This document shows positions 28,242 to 37,473 of a stretch of 64,000 bases of DNA, piece by piece. How positions within the stretch are numbered: position 1 is the stretch's first letter; the number at the start of each line of letters is the position of its first letter. The position numbers and the translations under genes were made by a program. The stretch comes from Algoriphagus sediminis. GTDB lineage: Bacteria; Bacteroidota; Bacteroidia; Cytophagales; Cyclobacteriaceae. The notes beneath the pieces were generated by a model. It saw nothing but the letters and a program-made list of their open reading frames with translations, did not search any database and had not been told where the DNA came from. Location of the stretch: NCBI RefSeq assembly GCF_030403435.1, contig NZ_JAUEPH010000007.1:124001-188000 (forward strand), given 5' to 3'.

Positions 28242-29419
28242 GATTTTCTAGGCAAGAGCTTTTGAATATGACTTATGTACCATTGTGCCAGTTCGTTCAT
28301 AGGAAGACCCTTGGCAGCTTTGAAGTTTTGATCTTCAATTTTCTTTCTCTCTTCCGGATTATCAATCAGAGAAGCTACTGCAACGGCCAAGCTTTCAGCA
28401 TTTTCTGTTTCAAAGTAAGCTCCGCCGTATCCTTCTTCTTCCACTACTCGCTCCAGATCATCAATTTTGGGAAGGATACAAGCTCTGCCGTAGCTTCCTG
28501 CCTGATGTAGGATTCCTGAGCTGCCTGTGGTGGTAGTGTAAGGGAAAATCACAAAGGTGCTGTCCCAGAAGATTTTGGATACCATTTCCTCAGGGATGTA
28601 GCCGGTATACTCCACATTGGGGAGGTGTGAATACTTTTTCTTCAATCCATCGATGTAGCCTTTGACATTAGGATTGTCAGTGCCTGCCACGGTTGATTTG
28701 AATTTCAGGTTGGGGTACTTTTTCTGAAGAATCTCCATGGCATCGATCATAACTTCTGCCTTTTTATAGGTTCCAAATTTCCCAAAAGCCATCAAATTGA
28801 TCTCTTCGGGTTCGTCAGGGAGGTAGTTTCTTTCAGGGAGTTCGAAGTTGCCATGAGGTAGCAAAACCACATTTTTTGCTTTGTATTTCTCCTTTAGGAT
28901 GGTCACATATTGTGAGATTGTCACCCCGACCAAATCTGCTTTCAGGATGAATTTGGTCAGTTGCTCCCCAATCCAAAGGAAAAGTTGTCCTTTAAACTTG
29001 CTGTCTGCCATACCGATGGTGTCCAGTTTGACTGTTTCTGTGATATTGTGAAGTATAACCACAGAGGGGATTCCCAGTAGCTTGCACATCCAAGGAGTCA
29101 AAAGTCCCAAAGCTGCAGGAATTTTTCCTGCTCCGAAAGTCATGAATTGTAAATTGAGAACCACTGCATCCGGCTTCAGCTCTTTAAGCTTTTTTCGGAG
29201 GTGGAGTACGGTAAACCAATTGTCAAATTTCCAGCAGGGAATGATATCCAAGCCTTCTTCTGCATAGCGGGAATATTGAGCGTCATCCTCGAGATGATTG
29301 GTCAGAATGTAAATTTTATCGATTCCTTTCTTTCCCAGAAAACTTCGGGTCAGGTGGTACCCGTATTCGTTCAAAGTCACCTGGCTGGGAGGGTATGGAG
29401 TAATGAATGCTAGTTTCAT
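28238..29419 (-). CDS. Glycosyltransferase family 4 (GT-B)
   Basis: 393 residues. N-terminal Rossmann half opens MKLAFITPYPPSQVTLNEYG; the C-terminal half holds INLMAFGKFGTYKKAEVMIDAM, the VEYTGYIPEEMVSKIFWDS block and PYTTTTGSSGILHQAGSYGRACI, where family 4 enzymes bind the sugar nucleotide, then a C-terminal segment DNPEERKKI. It adds a sugar to a cell-envelope glycan at the cytoplasmic face. Lies in a minus operon that starts at about 35843 and overlaps the GtrA gene by 4 bases. Confidence 0.88.
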   Translation of the reverse strand: MKLAFITPYPPSQVTLNEYGYHLTRSFLGKKGIDKIYILTNHLEDDAQYSRYAEEGLDIIPCWKFDNWFTVLHLRKKLKELKPDAVVLNLQFMTFGAGKIPAALGLLTPWMCKLLGIPSVVILHNITETVKLDTIGMADSKFKGQLFLWIGEQLTKFILKADLVGVTISQYVTILKEKYKAKNVVLLPHGNFELPERNYLPDEPEEINLMAFGKFGTYKKAEVMIDAMEILQKKYPNLKFKSTVAGTDNPNVKGYIDGLKKKYSHLPNVEYTGYIPEEMVSKIFWDSTFVIFPYTTTTGSSGILHQAGSYGRACILPKIDDLERVVEEEGYGGAYFETENAESLAVAVASLIDNPEERKKIEDQNFKAAKGLPMNELAQWYISHIQKLLPRKS

Positions 29420-29422
29420 ACT

Positions 29423-29977
29423 TTATGGATTGAATGGTTTTTCATTGATAATTTTTAAGGCATCCAACCGCCAATTGTCTCCTTGAAAATACAGAGCCAT
29501 GGCGATTGAGGCCTCAGTTTGAATGCTGTCACCTGCGGGAAGGTGGTATTGAAATACGGCAGCAGAGTCGATTAGCTGACAAGCCAAGCCATCCCTGGAC
29601 CAATTCTTAATAATCACATGGTGGCTTAGGTCTTGTCTTTTGACACTTCCGGAAAGCTGACCGGGATAGGCTTCTGCCAGACTTTGATAAAACCTCTCGG
29701 TAAATCTGTCCTTACCGGGTTTGAGATAATTGCTTTCGTAGATATAGTTGAGATGGGCCCAAATCGCCTTGAGGTCTTTTTCCAAAGTAGTCAATTGCCC
29801 TGGAGTAGGTTCCACACTGGACTGCACTTCCAGATTCAATTGAGTCTGGTGATTAAATGCCCTTTCGTCAAATCGAAGAAAATAGGGTGGTTCTGGTTGG
29901 ATTTTTTGAAGAGTCGCCAGAGAAAACAGCAGGATTCCCACCAGGACAAAAAAGGATATAAAAATGTATCGGGTCAT
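29423..29977 (-). CDS. Membrane-anchored protein of unknown function
   Basis: 184 residues. An N-terminal signal-anchor (YIFISFFVLVGILLFSLATL) precedes a soluble extracytoplasmic domain with a helical segment (LTTLEKDLKAIWAHLNYIYESNYLKPGKDRFTERFY) and a C-terminal strand-rich part (MALYFQGDNWRLDALKIINE) that looks like an SnoaL/NTF2-like cup. Its ATG overlaps the preceding lipoprotein stop (ATGA), and its stop is 3 bases from the GT4 start, so it belongs to the polysaccharide operon. Not recognised. Confidence 0.6.
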   Translation of the reverse strand: MTRYIFISFFVLVGILLFSLATLQKIQPEPPYFLRFDERAFNHQTQLNLEVQSSVEPTPGQLTTLEKDLKAIWAHLNYIYESNYLKPGKDRFTERFYQSLAEAYPGQLSGSVKRQDLSHHVIIKNWSRDGLACQLIDSAAVFQYHLPAGDSIQTEASIAMALYFQGDNWRLDALKIINEKPFNP

Positions 29978-30795
29978 GGCCTAATGAGGGTTAAAGTTTC
30001 AGAAAAAACCTGGGCCACATTTGCGTGAATACTCGCTCCTGCAAAGCGCTCTGACGATAAACGAACTCTGACAAAACCCTCTCTTGCCACTTCCTCAATA
30101 ATCCAGGTTTTACCTGAAGTTTGAATAGTAAAGGTGAGTAAGGTTCCGTTGGGAATCTGATTCTGAAAGGCGTCCTCTAAAGGACCTGCCTGCACGGTAA
30201 ATTCGTTTTGAATCTCATCAAACTGAATGATCATCGGGATGGATTCGGGCGTGCCGGCGGTGATATAAAAACTGGAGAGTTGGGTATCGGATTCTCCTGC
30301 GAAGGTTCCGACTTTCGCTCCCTGACTAATATATCTCTCCTCAAAAAGCTCCCCATTTTCCAAAGGAATCAGGTTTCCTCCTTTCCCAAAGGAATAGCGC
30401 ATTTGCTGCTGTACGAGGCTGCTGTCCGTATTCAGGGTTTTTGGGCTTCGAATGTCTTCCAATTTCCCATTACCAAGTTCGGGATTGAGAAATACCGGAA
30501 AGGCAAACGATTTTCCCTCAAGTTTCAGAACGATGAAGGCTTGCCCTTCTACAAAAGAGCGGTATTTTGGATAGGCTACCTTCAGTTCTCCCTCTTCGAT
30601 TGAATAATCGGTCACTATTGGCTGGGAACTCGTCTGAATGAGGACTGACCAGTCACCGGGCTGAATTCTAAACTTCATCATCCCGTCAGTCTCTCTCCAT
30701 TCCTGAATCGGATTGATCCAAGTAGGTTGCTCGACTTCGGGGGATTGGCAGGAAAAAAAACAAACCAACAAGAGTAGGAATAGGGTCTTTTTCAT
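29974..30795 (-). CDS. Lipoprotein of unknown function in the polysaccharide operon
   Basis: 273 residues. Lipobox FFSC (Cys16) gives a lipid anchor. The mature part is beta-rich (MMKFRIQPGDWSVLIQTSS, SFAFPVFLNPELGNGKLEDIRSPKTLNTDSS, QQMRYSFGKGGNLIPLENGE). The phrase FNPEL...DIRSPKTLNTDSSLVQ suggests a regular beta-sandwich. Overlaps the genes on both sides by 4 bases, so it is made together with the 1000-residue membrane protein. No named family recognised. Confidence 0.6.
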   Translation of the reverse strand: MKKTLFLLLLVCFFSCQSPEVEQPTWINPIQEWRETDGMMKFRIQPGDWSVLIQTSSQPIVTDYSIEEGELKVAYPKYRSFVEGQAFIVLKLEGKSFAFPVFLNPELGNGKLEDIRSPKTLNTDSSLVQQQMRYSFGKGGNLIPLENGELFEERYISQGAKVGTFAGESDTQLSSFYITAGTPESIPMIIQFDEIQNEFTVQAGPLEDAFQNQIPNGTLLTFTIQTSGKTWIIEEVAREGFVRVRLSSERFAGASIHANVAQVFSETLTLIRP

Positions 30796-33782
30796 TGCAG
30801 ATAGATTTCAGGTGAAATAAAGGAATGAGGCAAAAGCTGGATATTTTGAGCAGAATTCCAGCTTTTTACGATAAGGCTTCGCTCTTGCCCATTGATCTGA
30901 AGGAAAATCGGGATATCCTCTACCACGATACTCTCCAAGGCCTTTTTCTCCAGTTCTACTCGGAAGCTTGTGCCCAATCCACTGCGGATGGACCGAGGGT
31001 GCGTTTCCAAAGCTATATGGATGATCCTACCCAGACTGTCCCGTTCTGCTATTAGAACCCCAGGAATCGTGATCTCGGTCGTGAGCGGATTTTCCATTTC
31101 GATTTCAAGAAAGTAAGAATCAGAGTTTTCTTCCTTGATTTCAAATCCTGTCCGAATTCCCCGGATATAGCCCCGCTCTGTCACATCTGTTTCTGCTTTC
31201 AGGGTGATGCTTTGTATGGGATAGACTTGAGAGGAATCCTTTGCCAGAGGGATTTCGAAAAATGTCGTGGCTTTAGGGGCCAGATTGTAATGCATTTTTC
31301 GCTCAGGATAAAAGATCGCCAGACTGTCATTTTCAAAAGTCACTTCAGCTCTCAAAGCAATGGTGATAGGATTGTTGTCGGCGTTGATGAGTTCTCCGGT
31401 GACAAAAGTCAATCCTTCTCTTTCTACCAGATTGGCCTGATAAAATGCTGCAAAAGGCTTTTTGATTCGGTCGTCTTTTACTGTTGGGAAAGCTGAAATG
31501 GCTCTTTTGCCCATTTTTTTAAACAGGGTGTAATCGTAGGAAATTACTTGATTTTCAGGGATTTCTAATTCCAGCTTGGGTGGAATGATCGACCAGTGGT
31601 TTTCGTTTTTCTCTAAAGCAAACTCTTCTTCCAAATACCTCGGTCCCAAAGAGGTCCTCCAAGTGGTGTTGACTTGGTATTTGATTCGGTCTTCGCCAAG
31701 CTCCAAGGTGTCAATGTCCAGTTGATTGAGTTTGGCATAAGAGGGAAGAAGGCCACCATCTTTGACTGATTTTTCTAGTAGATATTGGTCTAGACTATAT
31801 TCTGGGCCCGGTTTGAAGAAGGAAAATGCCTCCTCGAATCGCTGAAAGTCTAAATTGTCATAAAATGCATAGACTGTAGATTCTGGGTCTTTTCGCTGAT
31901 CCACAAGTAGCATTTCGTAAATTAAATAGGTCAAAAAGCCCGAAAAAATTAAAAAAGGCATCCAAGCGGAAAGGAAAATCACAGGCTTGGGGTAGCGCTC
32001 TACCTTTTCAGGAGAGATCAGTTCGGTCTGAGATTTCTTGAATTGGAAGAGATAAAGAAAAGTCAACAAAAGAGCTACTACCACTGTGGTGAAAGGAAGA
32101 ATCCCCCAGGCCATTTTCAGGAAAGGGTGAATCTCCTTGGGCTGTATGGGCTGTATGGTAGAAATATTTCCTTTTTCCCAAACCATGATTCCATTTTCCA
32201 AACGGATGGTCCGGTTCCAGCCCGTATAAAACAGAAGAGGGTCATAGTATTGGTCATTACTGAATACATACTTCAGTTGGTATTTCTCTGCATCTGTTAG
32301 GAAGTCCGTCAGGCTGGCCATTCCTTCTTCGAAAAGATACTTGGCATTTTCCAGTCGTTCCACAGCCCGGGTTGTCATTTCAGGAAGTCTTCTAGCTGAG
32401 TGGTAATTTCCATCAATAGTGGCAGCCAGGGTATTGGCACTAAGCCAGGCCATCTGATCTCCAAAACCCAGGGTTAAGTATCTCCAACGCATGTGATCGT
32501 CCCGGTTTAGGAAATTGAGAATAGGTTCGATTTTCACTTCTCTGGGCTGGAGCGGGCGAAAACTGGCCAAATGAAAGATGTAAATAATAAATAGCAGATA
32601 AGAAAAGCCACTCAATCCGGAAAGGAGGAAATGGGAAGTTTCTCCAAATTTCCCTACCCAATAATGACGGACTGGTCCTGCTAGAAATGATACAAGAAAA
32701 TGGCTGAGGTACGGGATGGCAATTATTGAAGCCCAAAAGCCGAATCGATCCAAGGTAAGAATATTGAAGGCTGTCTCACCTAGCATGAGCTTGGGAAGGG
32801 GAGTGGTCCCCCCGCTGCCCAAAAGCAAGCAGAGGAAAAAGGAGACTGCCCATCCTAAATGTCTTTTGTGTCGGGTAATCAGGAAAGATATAGCGGGCAA
32901 TAGGGCTAAAATCAAAAGTAAAGGGATGATATAAAAAACCAATCCCGAGCTGGTCACTTCCAGAAAATTGTCGCGGGAGCCATGAGGAATGGAAACTTGA
33001 TTGATGGGATCAGTTCTGCTCCAGTACCAGTATGGAAAAATCAAACCAACTGCCAATACTATAGCAATGATTCCGAATAGTAGGATTTCGACTTTCTTCT
33101 TCCAGGCTACAAGTAAAAGCTGAGGAATGAATTTTCCGAAAAGTCTTTCTTTTGCCAAGCTCTCCTTCCAGTCTACCAAGGCCATCAGCATGGTTGGAGC
33201 AATGAAAAATACCATTCCAAAAATCGCGGTAACATGATGAGAACTGACCACTACCGCAATAAAGGCTAGAGAAAGTACCAAATATCTTGAATCTGAACTT
33301 TTTAAATATTGGTATAGGAAAGGAATGGAATTGAGCAACAAGGCCAAGCCTGTCAAGGTGGGTACCTGTCCGTAGACATGGAGTGTTTCGACCAAAGAGC
33401 TTAATACAACAGCAAGAATTGCTGCTACTCCCGCTGTTCTTTTGTCATAAAACATCTTGGTGAAACGATAAACCCCAATGATCAGCGCTTCATAAACAAC
33501 GATTGCGAATATGGCAAAGGCTATTTTGAAAGGAAAGAGCTTGCCCAAAAAAGCTACTACCTGATGTACTAAAGGGGGGTAACTTACCGTGAGAAAACCC
33601 GTGTACCAGCGGTATTCCCATGGCTCAAACCAAAAGCGGGAATAATGGTCAGCAAAAAAGATATGCACGAAGGCATCGTAAGTCTGAGGTAAAGTAAAGT
33701 AGACAATTATGCCATGAGTCAACAAGCCAAGAGAAAGGGCTACTAAAAGCAACCTTTTCCCTATGAAGTCTTCCCAGAGCAT
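30792..33782 (-). CDS. Large multi-spanning membrane protein, PTPS-related/GT-C-like
   Basis: 996 residues from ATG 33782 (MLWEDFIGKRLLL); an in-frame TTG at 33800 is less likely. The first ~400 residues hold about ten helices with a periplasmic loop IYFWFEPWEYRWYTGFLTVSYPP-like acidic motif near residue 50, as in GT-C transferases and the 6-pyruvoyl-tetrahydropterin synthase-related membrane family. A further helix pair lies near 570-640, and the last 350 residues form extracytoplasmic beta domains. It probably moves a sugar from a lipid carrier onto an acceptor outside the inner membrane. Its length exceeds usual GT-C proteins because of the C-terminal domains. Confidence 0.65.
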   Translation of the reverse strand: MLWEDFIGKRLLLVALSLGLLTHGIIVYFTLPQTYDAFVHIFFADHYSRFWFEPWEYRWYTGFLTVSYPPLVHQVVAFLGKLFPFKIAFAIFAIVVYEALIIGVYRFTKMFYDKRTAGVAAILAVVLSSLVETLHVYGQVPTLTGLALLLNSIPFLYQYLKSSDSRYLVLSLAFIAVVVSSHHVTAIFGMVFFIAPTMLMALVDWKESLAKERLFGKFIPQLLLVAWKKKVEILLFGIIAIVLAVGLIFPYWYWSRTDPINQVSIPHGSRDNFLEVTSSGLVFYIIPLLLILALLPAISFLITRHKRHLGWAVSFFLCLLLGSGGTTPLPKLMLGETAFNILTLDRFGFWASIIAIPYLSHFLVSFLAGPVRHYWVGKFGETSHFLLSGLSGFSYLLFIIYIFHLASFRPLQPREVKIEPILNFLNRDDHMRWRYLTLGFGDQMAWLSANTLAATIDGNYHSARRLPEMTTRAVERLENAKYLFEEGMASLTDFLTDAEKYQLKYVFSNDQYYDPLLFYTGWNRTIRLENGIMVWEKGNISTIQPIQPKEIHPFLKMAWGILPFTTVVVALLLTFLYLFQFKKSQTELISPEKVERYPKPVIFLSAWMPFLIFSGFLTYLIYEMLLVDQRKDPESTVYAFYDNLDFQRFEEAFSFFKPGPEYSLDQYLLEKSVKDGGLLPSYAKLNQLDIDTLELGEDRIKYQVNTTWRTSLGPRYLEEEFALEKNENHWSIIPPKLELEIPENQVISYDYTLFKKMGKRAISAFPTVKDDRIKKPFAAFYQANLVEREGLTFVTGELINADNNPITIALRAEVTFENDSLAIFYPERKMHYNLAPKATTFFEIPLAKDSSQVYPIQSITLKAETDVTERGYIRGIRTGFEIKEENSDSYFLEIEMENPLTTEITIPGVLIAERDSLGRIIHIALETHPRSIRSGLGTSFRVELEKKALESIVVEDIPIFLQINGQERSLIVKSWNSAQNIQLLPHSFISPEIYLQ

Positions 33783-33821
33783 CGTTTCTTGATTTTTCAA
33801 GTTAAAGGAGCTGGATATGTT

Positions 33822-34901
33822 TTAAATATAAAGTTCTCCCTTGACTTCTTTCACCCGCTCAACGTATTCTTTGATCTGCTGCTCATCCTCTTTCTTACAA
33901 ATCAACAAAGCTTCTGGAGTGTTGACAATTATCATGTCTTTAAGTCCACCTATTACCACTACTTTTTGTTCATTGCTGTGGACTAAACAGCCCATACTAT
34001 CCACAAGAATTGTATTTGAACTGTTGCTTGCATTAAGTGATTCGTCTTTATTTAAGTTTTCCCATGCACTGTTCCAAGTGCCTAAATCGTTCCAAGTGAA
34101 GTCCGCTGGAATAATATGTACATTTTCAGCCTTTTCCATAATGGCATAGTCGATTGAAATAGATTGACAGTTGGCATAAGCATAAGGAACAGCTTGCATT
34201 TCTTGAGGCGTGTTCAATAGAGAATAAATGTCTTGAAACACATCATAAATTTGAGGGGCATAAACCCCGAAGCCATCAATAATATCAGATGCCTTCCAGA
34301 TAAAAATACCTGAATTCCATAAGTAATTACCTTCCTCCAAGAAAGCCAAGGCCTGCTCTCGATGTGGTTTTTCAGTGAATCGAATAACTGGATTGACGTC
34401 TTCTTTGGTATTTTCGTATTGGATGTAGCCATAACCAGTATTCGGATGTGAGGGCTTAATCCCCAATGTTACAAATGCATCATTCTGGCTGGTGAATTCT
34501 AAAGCCTTTAGACAGCTCTCTGTGAAAAGATCTAAATTTCCGATCAAGTGATCACTCGGTGCTACAATAAGGTTGGCATTTGGATCCATCTTCTTCAACT
34601 TGAAAGAGATATAGGCGATGCAAGCTGCTGTATTTTTTCGCTCTGGTTCTGCTACTATATTTTGTATAGATAGTTTAGGTAATTGATTTTGAACGATTGA
34701 AACGTATTCTTGAGAGGTCACTACGAAGATGTTTTCTTCTGGAATGAATGAGGCAAATCGCTCATAAGTTGACTGGATAAGGGTATTTCCTGTGTTAAGA
34801 ATATCCAAAAATTGTTTAGGATAGCTGGATTTGCTCATTGGCCAAAATCTGCTTCCAACTCCTCCGGCCATAATTGCGACGTAATGATTTTGATTTTTCA
34901 T
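33822..34901 (-). CDS. manC: Mannose-1-phosphate guanylyltransferase
   Basis: 359 residues. Nucleotidyltransferase start AIMAGGVGSRFWPMSKSSYPKQFL, then VAEPERKNTAACIAY, LIVAPSDHLI, GYGYIQYE, NPVIRFTEKPHREQA, YLWNSGIFIWKA, ISIDYAIMEKAENVHIIPADFTWNDLGTW: all marks of GDP-mannose pyrophosphorylase. It makes GDP-mannose for surface glycans. It lacks the C-terminal cupin isomerase domain of long ManC/AlgA enzymes; a stand-alone cupin of that type is encoded at 42080 in the linked kinase operon. Confidence 0.92.
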   Translation of the reverse strand: MKNQNHYVAIMAGGVGSRFWPMSKSSYPKQFLDILNTGNTLIQSTYERFASFIPEENIFVVTSQEYVSIVQNQLPKLSIQNIVAEPERKNTAACIAYISFKLKKMDPNANLIVAPSDHLIGNLDLFTESCLKALEFTSQNDAFVTLGIKPSHPNTGYGYIQYENTKEDVNPVIRFTEKPHREQALAFLEEGNYLWNSGIFIWKASDIIDGFGVYAPQIYDVFQDIYSLLNTPQEMQAVPYAYANCQSISIDYAIMEKAENVHIIPADFTWNDLGTWNSAWENLNKDESLNASNSSNTILVDSMGCLVHSNEQKVVVIGGLKDMIIVNTPEALLICKKEDEQQIKEYVERVKEVKGELYI

Positions 34902-34925
34902 GGTTGTATTTTTAAGATTGATGGA

Positions 34926-35843
34926 TTAAATGGATTGAACCGAGATGTTCTTGGTTTTACTAGTGTAAATTTTTTGTGGCTTGGATTTTAGATGATACTG
35001 ATAGTATAGCCCCAGAAGCTGAAGAGGGATCCTGATTGTGTCTTTGAGTTTAAGTCTGGAATCGCCTACTTCGGTCCATTTTAAAAGTGGGTATTCTAAT
35101 ACTCCTCGCTGAAGTGTGGTCTTACCGAATTTTTCCTGAAGTCTTAGAAAAATCTCCACATCAAATAGCCAAGGAGTTTGGAATGGATTATTGAAAAGAA
35201 ATGGAACTAAATTTCTCTGAAATATTTTTGCACCACATTGAGTGTCTTGGAAATTGGCCTTTAAGATTGACTTGATAATTTTCTTGATCATCTTGCTGGC
35301 AAAAGAACGGCTATCGTCTCTGTTGATAGCTGCACCCAACCGTTGAATTCTACTTCCGACCACAGCTCCGAATTTTGGATGAGCTTCTTTGAACTTGGCC
35401 ATCTGAAGCCATTCCTCCGGTACTGTAGCCAAGTCTGCATCCAGAAATCCAATCAGCTTGGAATCGAAATTTTTATGCACGAAAAGCATCCCATGACGAA
35501 CTGCCTCAGCTTTACCTCCATTTTGTGGCATATTCAGTACACAGACATTTGATGGAGATTCTGTTTGCAATCCTCTTAATACCGCCAGTGTTTTGTCTTT
35601 ACTTCCGTCATTGACTAGGCAAAGTAAAACCTCAGGATGTGCAAGGGCGAAAGATTTAAACTGCTGGTAAGCAAAACGCTGCTCCTCATTGTAGCAAGGA
35701 ACTACGATGGCATATTGATGTTGAATCTCCGGTTGGTACTTCAAAGCATCTTTCAAAAGCTGATTGAGTTGAAGAGAGTTTTTCGTTTCGGTTGTAATCA
35801 TTACTGTTTCGATTTCGGTGTGCCAACTTCCATTCAAAACCAT
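34926..35843 (-). CDS. Glycosyltransferase family 2, dolichyl-phosphate glucosyltransferase (ALG5)-like
   Basis: 305 residues from ATG 35843; a TTG at 35849 and an ATG at 35801 are alternatives, and the protein is conserved only from about YAIVVPCYNEEQRF. GT-A fold: LCLVNDGSKDKTL, MPQNGGKAEAVRHGML, IGFLDADLATVPEEW (metal DAD), GAVVGSRIQRLGAAINR, FQDTQCGAKIF, WLFDVEIFLRL. This type charges a polyprenyl phosphate with a sugar, the usual partner of a GtrA protein, and a GtrA gene ends the same operon. First gene of the seven-gene minus operon under the paired boxes at 35902. Confidence 0.85.
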   Translation of the reverse strand: MVLNGSWHTEIETVMITTETKNSLQLNQLLKDALKYQPEIQHQYAIVVPCYNEEQRFAYQQFKSFALAHPEVLLCLVNDGSKDKTLAVLRGLQTESPSNVCVLNMPQNGGKAEAVRHGMLFVHKNFDSKLIGFLDADLATVPEEWLQMAKFKEAHPKFGAVVGSRIQRLGAAINRDDSRSFASKMIKKIIKSILKANFQDTQCGAKIFQRNLVPFLFNNPFQTPWLFDVEIFLRLQEKFGKTTLQRGVLEYPLLKWTEVGDSRLKLKDTIRIPLQLLGLYYQYHLKSKPQKIYTSKTKNISVQSI

Positions 35844-35901
35844 CTCCAATTTTTTAAATAATTGAAAATCAGATAAATAGAATTTTTCAGAAAGAATATA
35901 T

Positions 35902-35935
35902 TTCCAGATTTTGGAAAAAATTCCAATTTATGAAC
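35902..35935. promoter_or_regulatory. TTCCA-N5-TGGAA box between the polysaccharide operon and the NtrC-type gene
   Basis: Perfect box TTCCAGATTTTGGAA at 35902-35916; a degraded second box TTCCAATTTATGAAC begins at 35921. It sits 59 bases from the GT2 start (minus strand) and 57 bases before the regulator start (plus strand), so it may control both, including autoregulation. Confidence 0.65.
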
Positions 35936-35972
35936 AGTTCTGGAATAGATTTCCTATCTTCCATAGAATCAA

Positions 35973-37331
35973 ATGATTGCTATGGCACAGTTCAAAATAT
36001 TCATTGTTGAAGATGATCCTTGGTATGGACAGATTCTTCAATATCACCTTAGTTTGAATCCTGATTATGAAGTCAAGCTTTTCGAAACGGGCAAAGAATG
36101 TCTGGCCCGGCTTCATGAAAAGCCTGACTTGGTCACAGTTGATTTTTCATTGCCTGATATATCAGGAGATAAGCTGTTTCAAAAAATAAAAGCCTTTGAT
36201 TCTGGGATTCCCGTGGTAGTGATCAGTTCTCAGGAAGATATATCAGTGGCTGTCGGTTTACTGAAAGCGGGGGTAAATGATTATTTGGTAAAAGATGAAG
36301 CGACAAAGGACCTTCTTTGGAATTCGGTTATTAAGATCAGGGAAAACCAATCCTTAAAAAAAGAAGTAGAAGTACTTAAAGAGGAACTTGGACAGAAGTT
36401 TTCATTTGAAAAATCAATAATCGGCAAAAGCGCAGCGCTCACTAGGGTATTTGGACTGATAGAAAAAGCCATCAAAACCAGTATCAATGTTTCTATCACA
36501 GGTGAGACAGGGACAGGAAAAGAGGTAGTAGCAAAGGCGATACATTATAATAGTGATCGGAAGAAAAAAAGTTTTGTTGCGGTAAACATGGCCGCTATTC
36601 CTAAAGACTTGATCGAGAGTGAGCTTTTTGGGCATGAAAAAGGGGCTTTTACTGGAGCTGTCGCCAGAAAAATCGGAAAATTTGAAGAAGCGGCTGGAGG
36701 AACGATCTTTTTGGATGAAATAGCAGAAATGGATCTTAATCTGCAATCAAAGCTCCTTCGTGTACTGCAAGAAAGAGAACTGACTCGAGTGGGTGGAAAT
36801 GAATCCGTCAAATTGGACGTGCGGATCATCACGGCTACCCATAAAAATCTTGCTGAGGAAGTGAAAGCAGGTCATTTCAGGGAGGACTTGTTTTTCCGTG
36901 TTATGGGTTTGCCAATCGAGTTGCCTCCTTTGAGGGATAGAGGGACAGATGTCTTGATCTTGGCAAAGCATTTTGCAGATGAATTTGCCAAGACCAATAA
37001 AATACCTTCAATTACTTTTACTCAAGAGACAAAAAATAAACTTCTCAATTACCCATTTCCAGGCAACATCCGGGAATTAAAGGCTGTGGTGGAATTGGCA
37101 GCTGTAATGGCGGATCAAGGAATAATCGATGAAAAAGACCTGAGTTTTTTCAGTACACAAAAAGAGAAAACCCTTTTTCTGGAGCAAAAAACTCTAAGAC
37201 AGCATACTTGCGATATTGTGCAGCATTATTTAGTGAAGCATCAGGGAGACGTATTGGAAACCGCGCGGATTTTGGACATTGGAAAAAGCACGATTTACAA
37301 AATGATTCAGGAAGGGGAGGTAACTACTTGA
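35973..37331 (+). CDS. NtrC-family sigma-54-dependent response regulator
   Basis: 452 residues (ATG 35973; ATG 35982 is equally possible). Receiver domain 8-120 with acidic pair VEDDPWYG and phosphorylation site D57 in VTVDFSLPD. AAA+ domain: Walker A GETGTGKE at 177-184, the sigma-54 contact GAFTGA at 224-229, Walker B GGTIFLDEIAEMD, arginine-finger region FREDLFFRV. C-terminal Fis-type HTH about 410-450 (VLETARILDIGKSTIYKMIQ). It opens sigma-54 promoters when phosphorylated. Its gene is flanked by the TTCCA-N5-TGGAA palindromes, and the hybrid kinase downstream is the likely phosphate donor. Confidence 0.93.
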   Translation: MIAMAQFKIFIVEDDPWYGQILQYHLSLNPDYEVKLFETGKECLARLHEKPDLVTVDFSLPDISGDKLFQKIKAFDSGIPVVVISSQEDISVAVGLLKAGVNDYLVKDEATKDLLWNSVIKIRENQSLKKEVEVLKEELGQKFSFEKSIIGKSAALTRVFGLIEKAIKTSINVSITGETGTGKEVVAKAIHYNSDRKKKSFVAVNMAAIPKDLIESELFGHEKGAFTGAVARKIGKFEEAAGGTIFLDEIAEMDLNLQSKLLRVLQERELTRVGGNESVKLDVRIITATHKNLAEEVKAGHFREDLFFRVMGLPIELPPLRDRGTDVLILAKHFADEFAKTNKIPSITFTQETKNKLLNYPFPGNIRELKAVVELAAVMADQGIIDEKDLSFFSTQKEKTLFLEQKTLRQHTCDIVQHYLVKHQGDVLETARILDIGKSTIYKMIQEGEVTT

Positions 37332-37333
37332 TT

Positions 37334-37368
37334 TTCCAAAAAATGGAATTATTTTCCATTTTTTGGAA
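37334..37368. promoter_or_regulatory. Two perfect TTCCA-N5-TGGAA boxes upstream of the H-NOX operon
   Basis: TTCCAAAAAATGGAA (37334-37348) and its exact reverse complement TTCCATTTTTTGGAA (37354-37368), starts 20 bases apart, i.e. two helical turns. Together they form a 15-bp inverted repeat with a 5-base spacer, 105 bases before the H-NOX ATG. A TTGGCTC resembling a sigma-54 -24 element lies at 37429, but the -12 part is poor. A hairpin role for the upstream gene's end is possible but no U tract follows. Confidence 0.7.
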
Positions 37369-37473
37369 TAAAAAAGAATTGATTAGGTGAAAATATGCCA
37401 ATTTAATGTATGAGAGGGGTTTTATTAATTGGCTCAATTTTTCTCTTTTCATTTCTTTAAAATACTAATTTAT

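Noticed and set aside
35811..35826. TGGCAC on the minus strand near the GT2 gene start, as a third sigma-54 element below a box
   Set aside because: Its start site would fall at or after the latest possible ATG (35801), and the -12 part does not match.
37334..37368. Terminator hairpin of the NtrC-type gene
   Set aside because: The 15-bp stem is strong but has no U tract, and the same 15-mers recur singly at other loci where no gene ends, so a binding-site reading is better.
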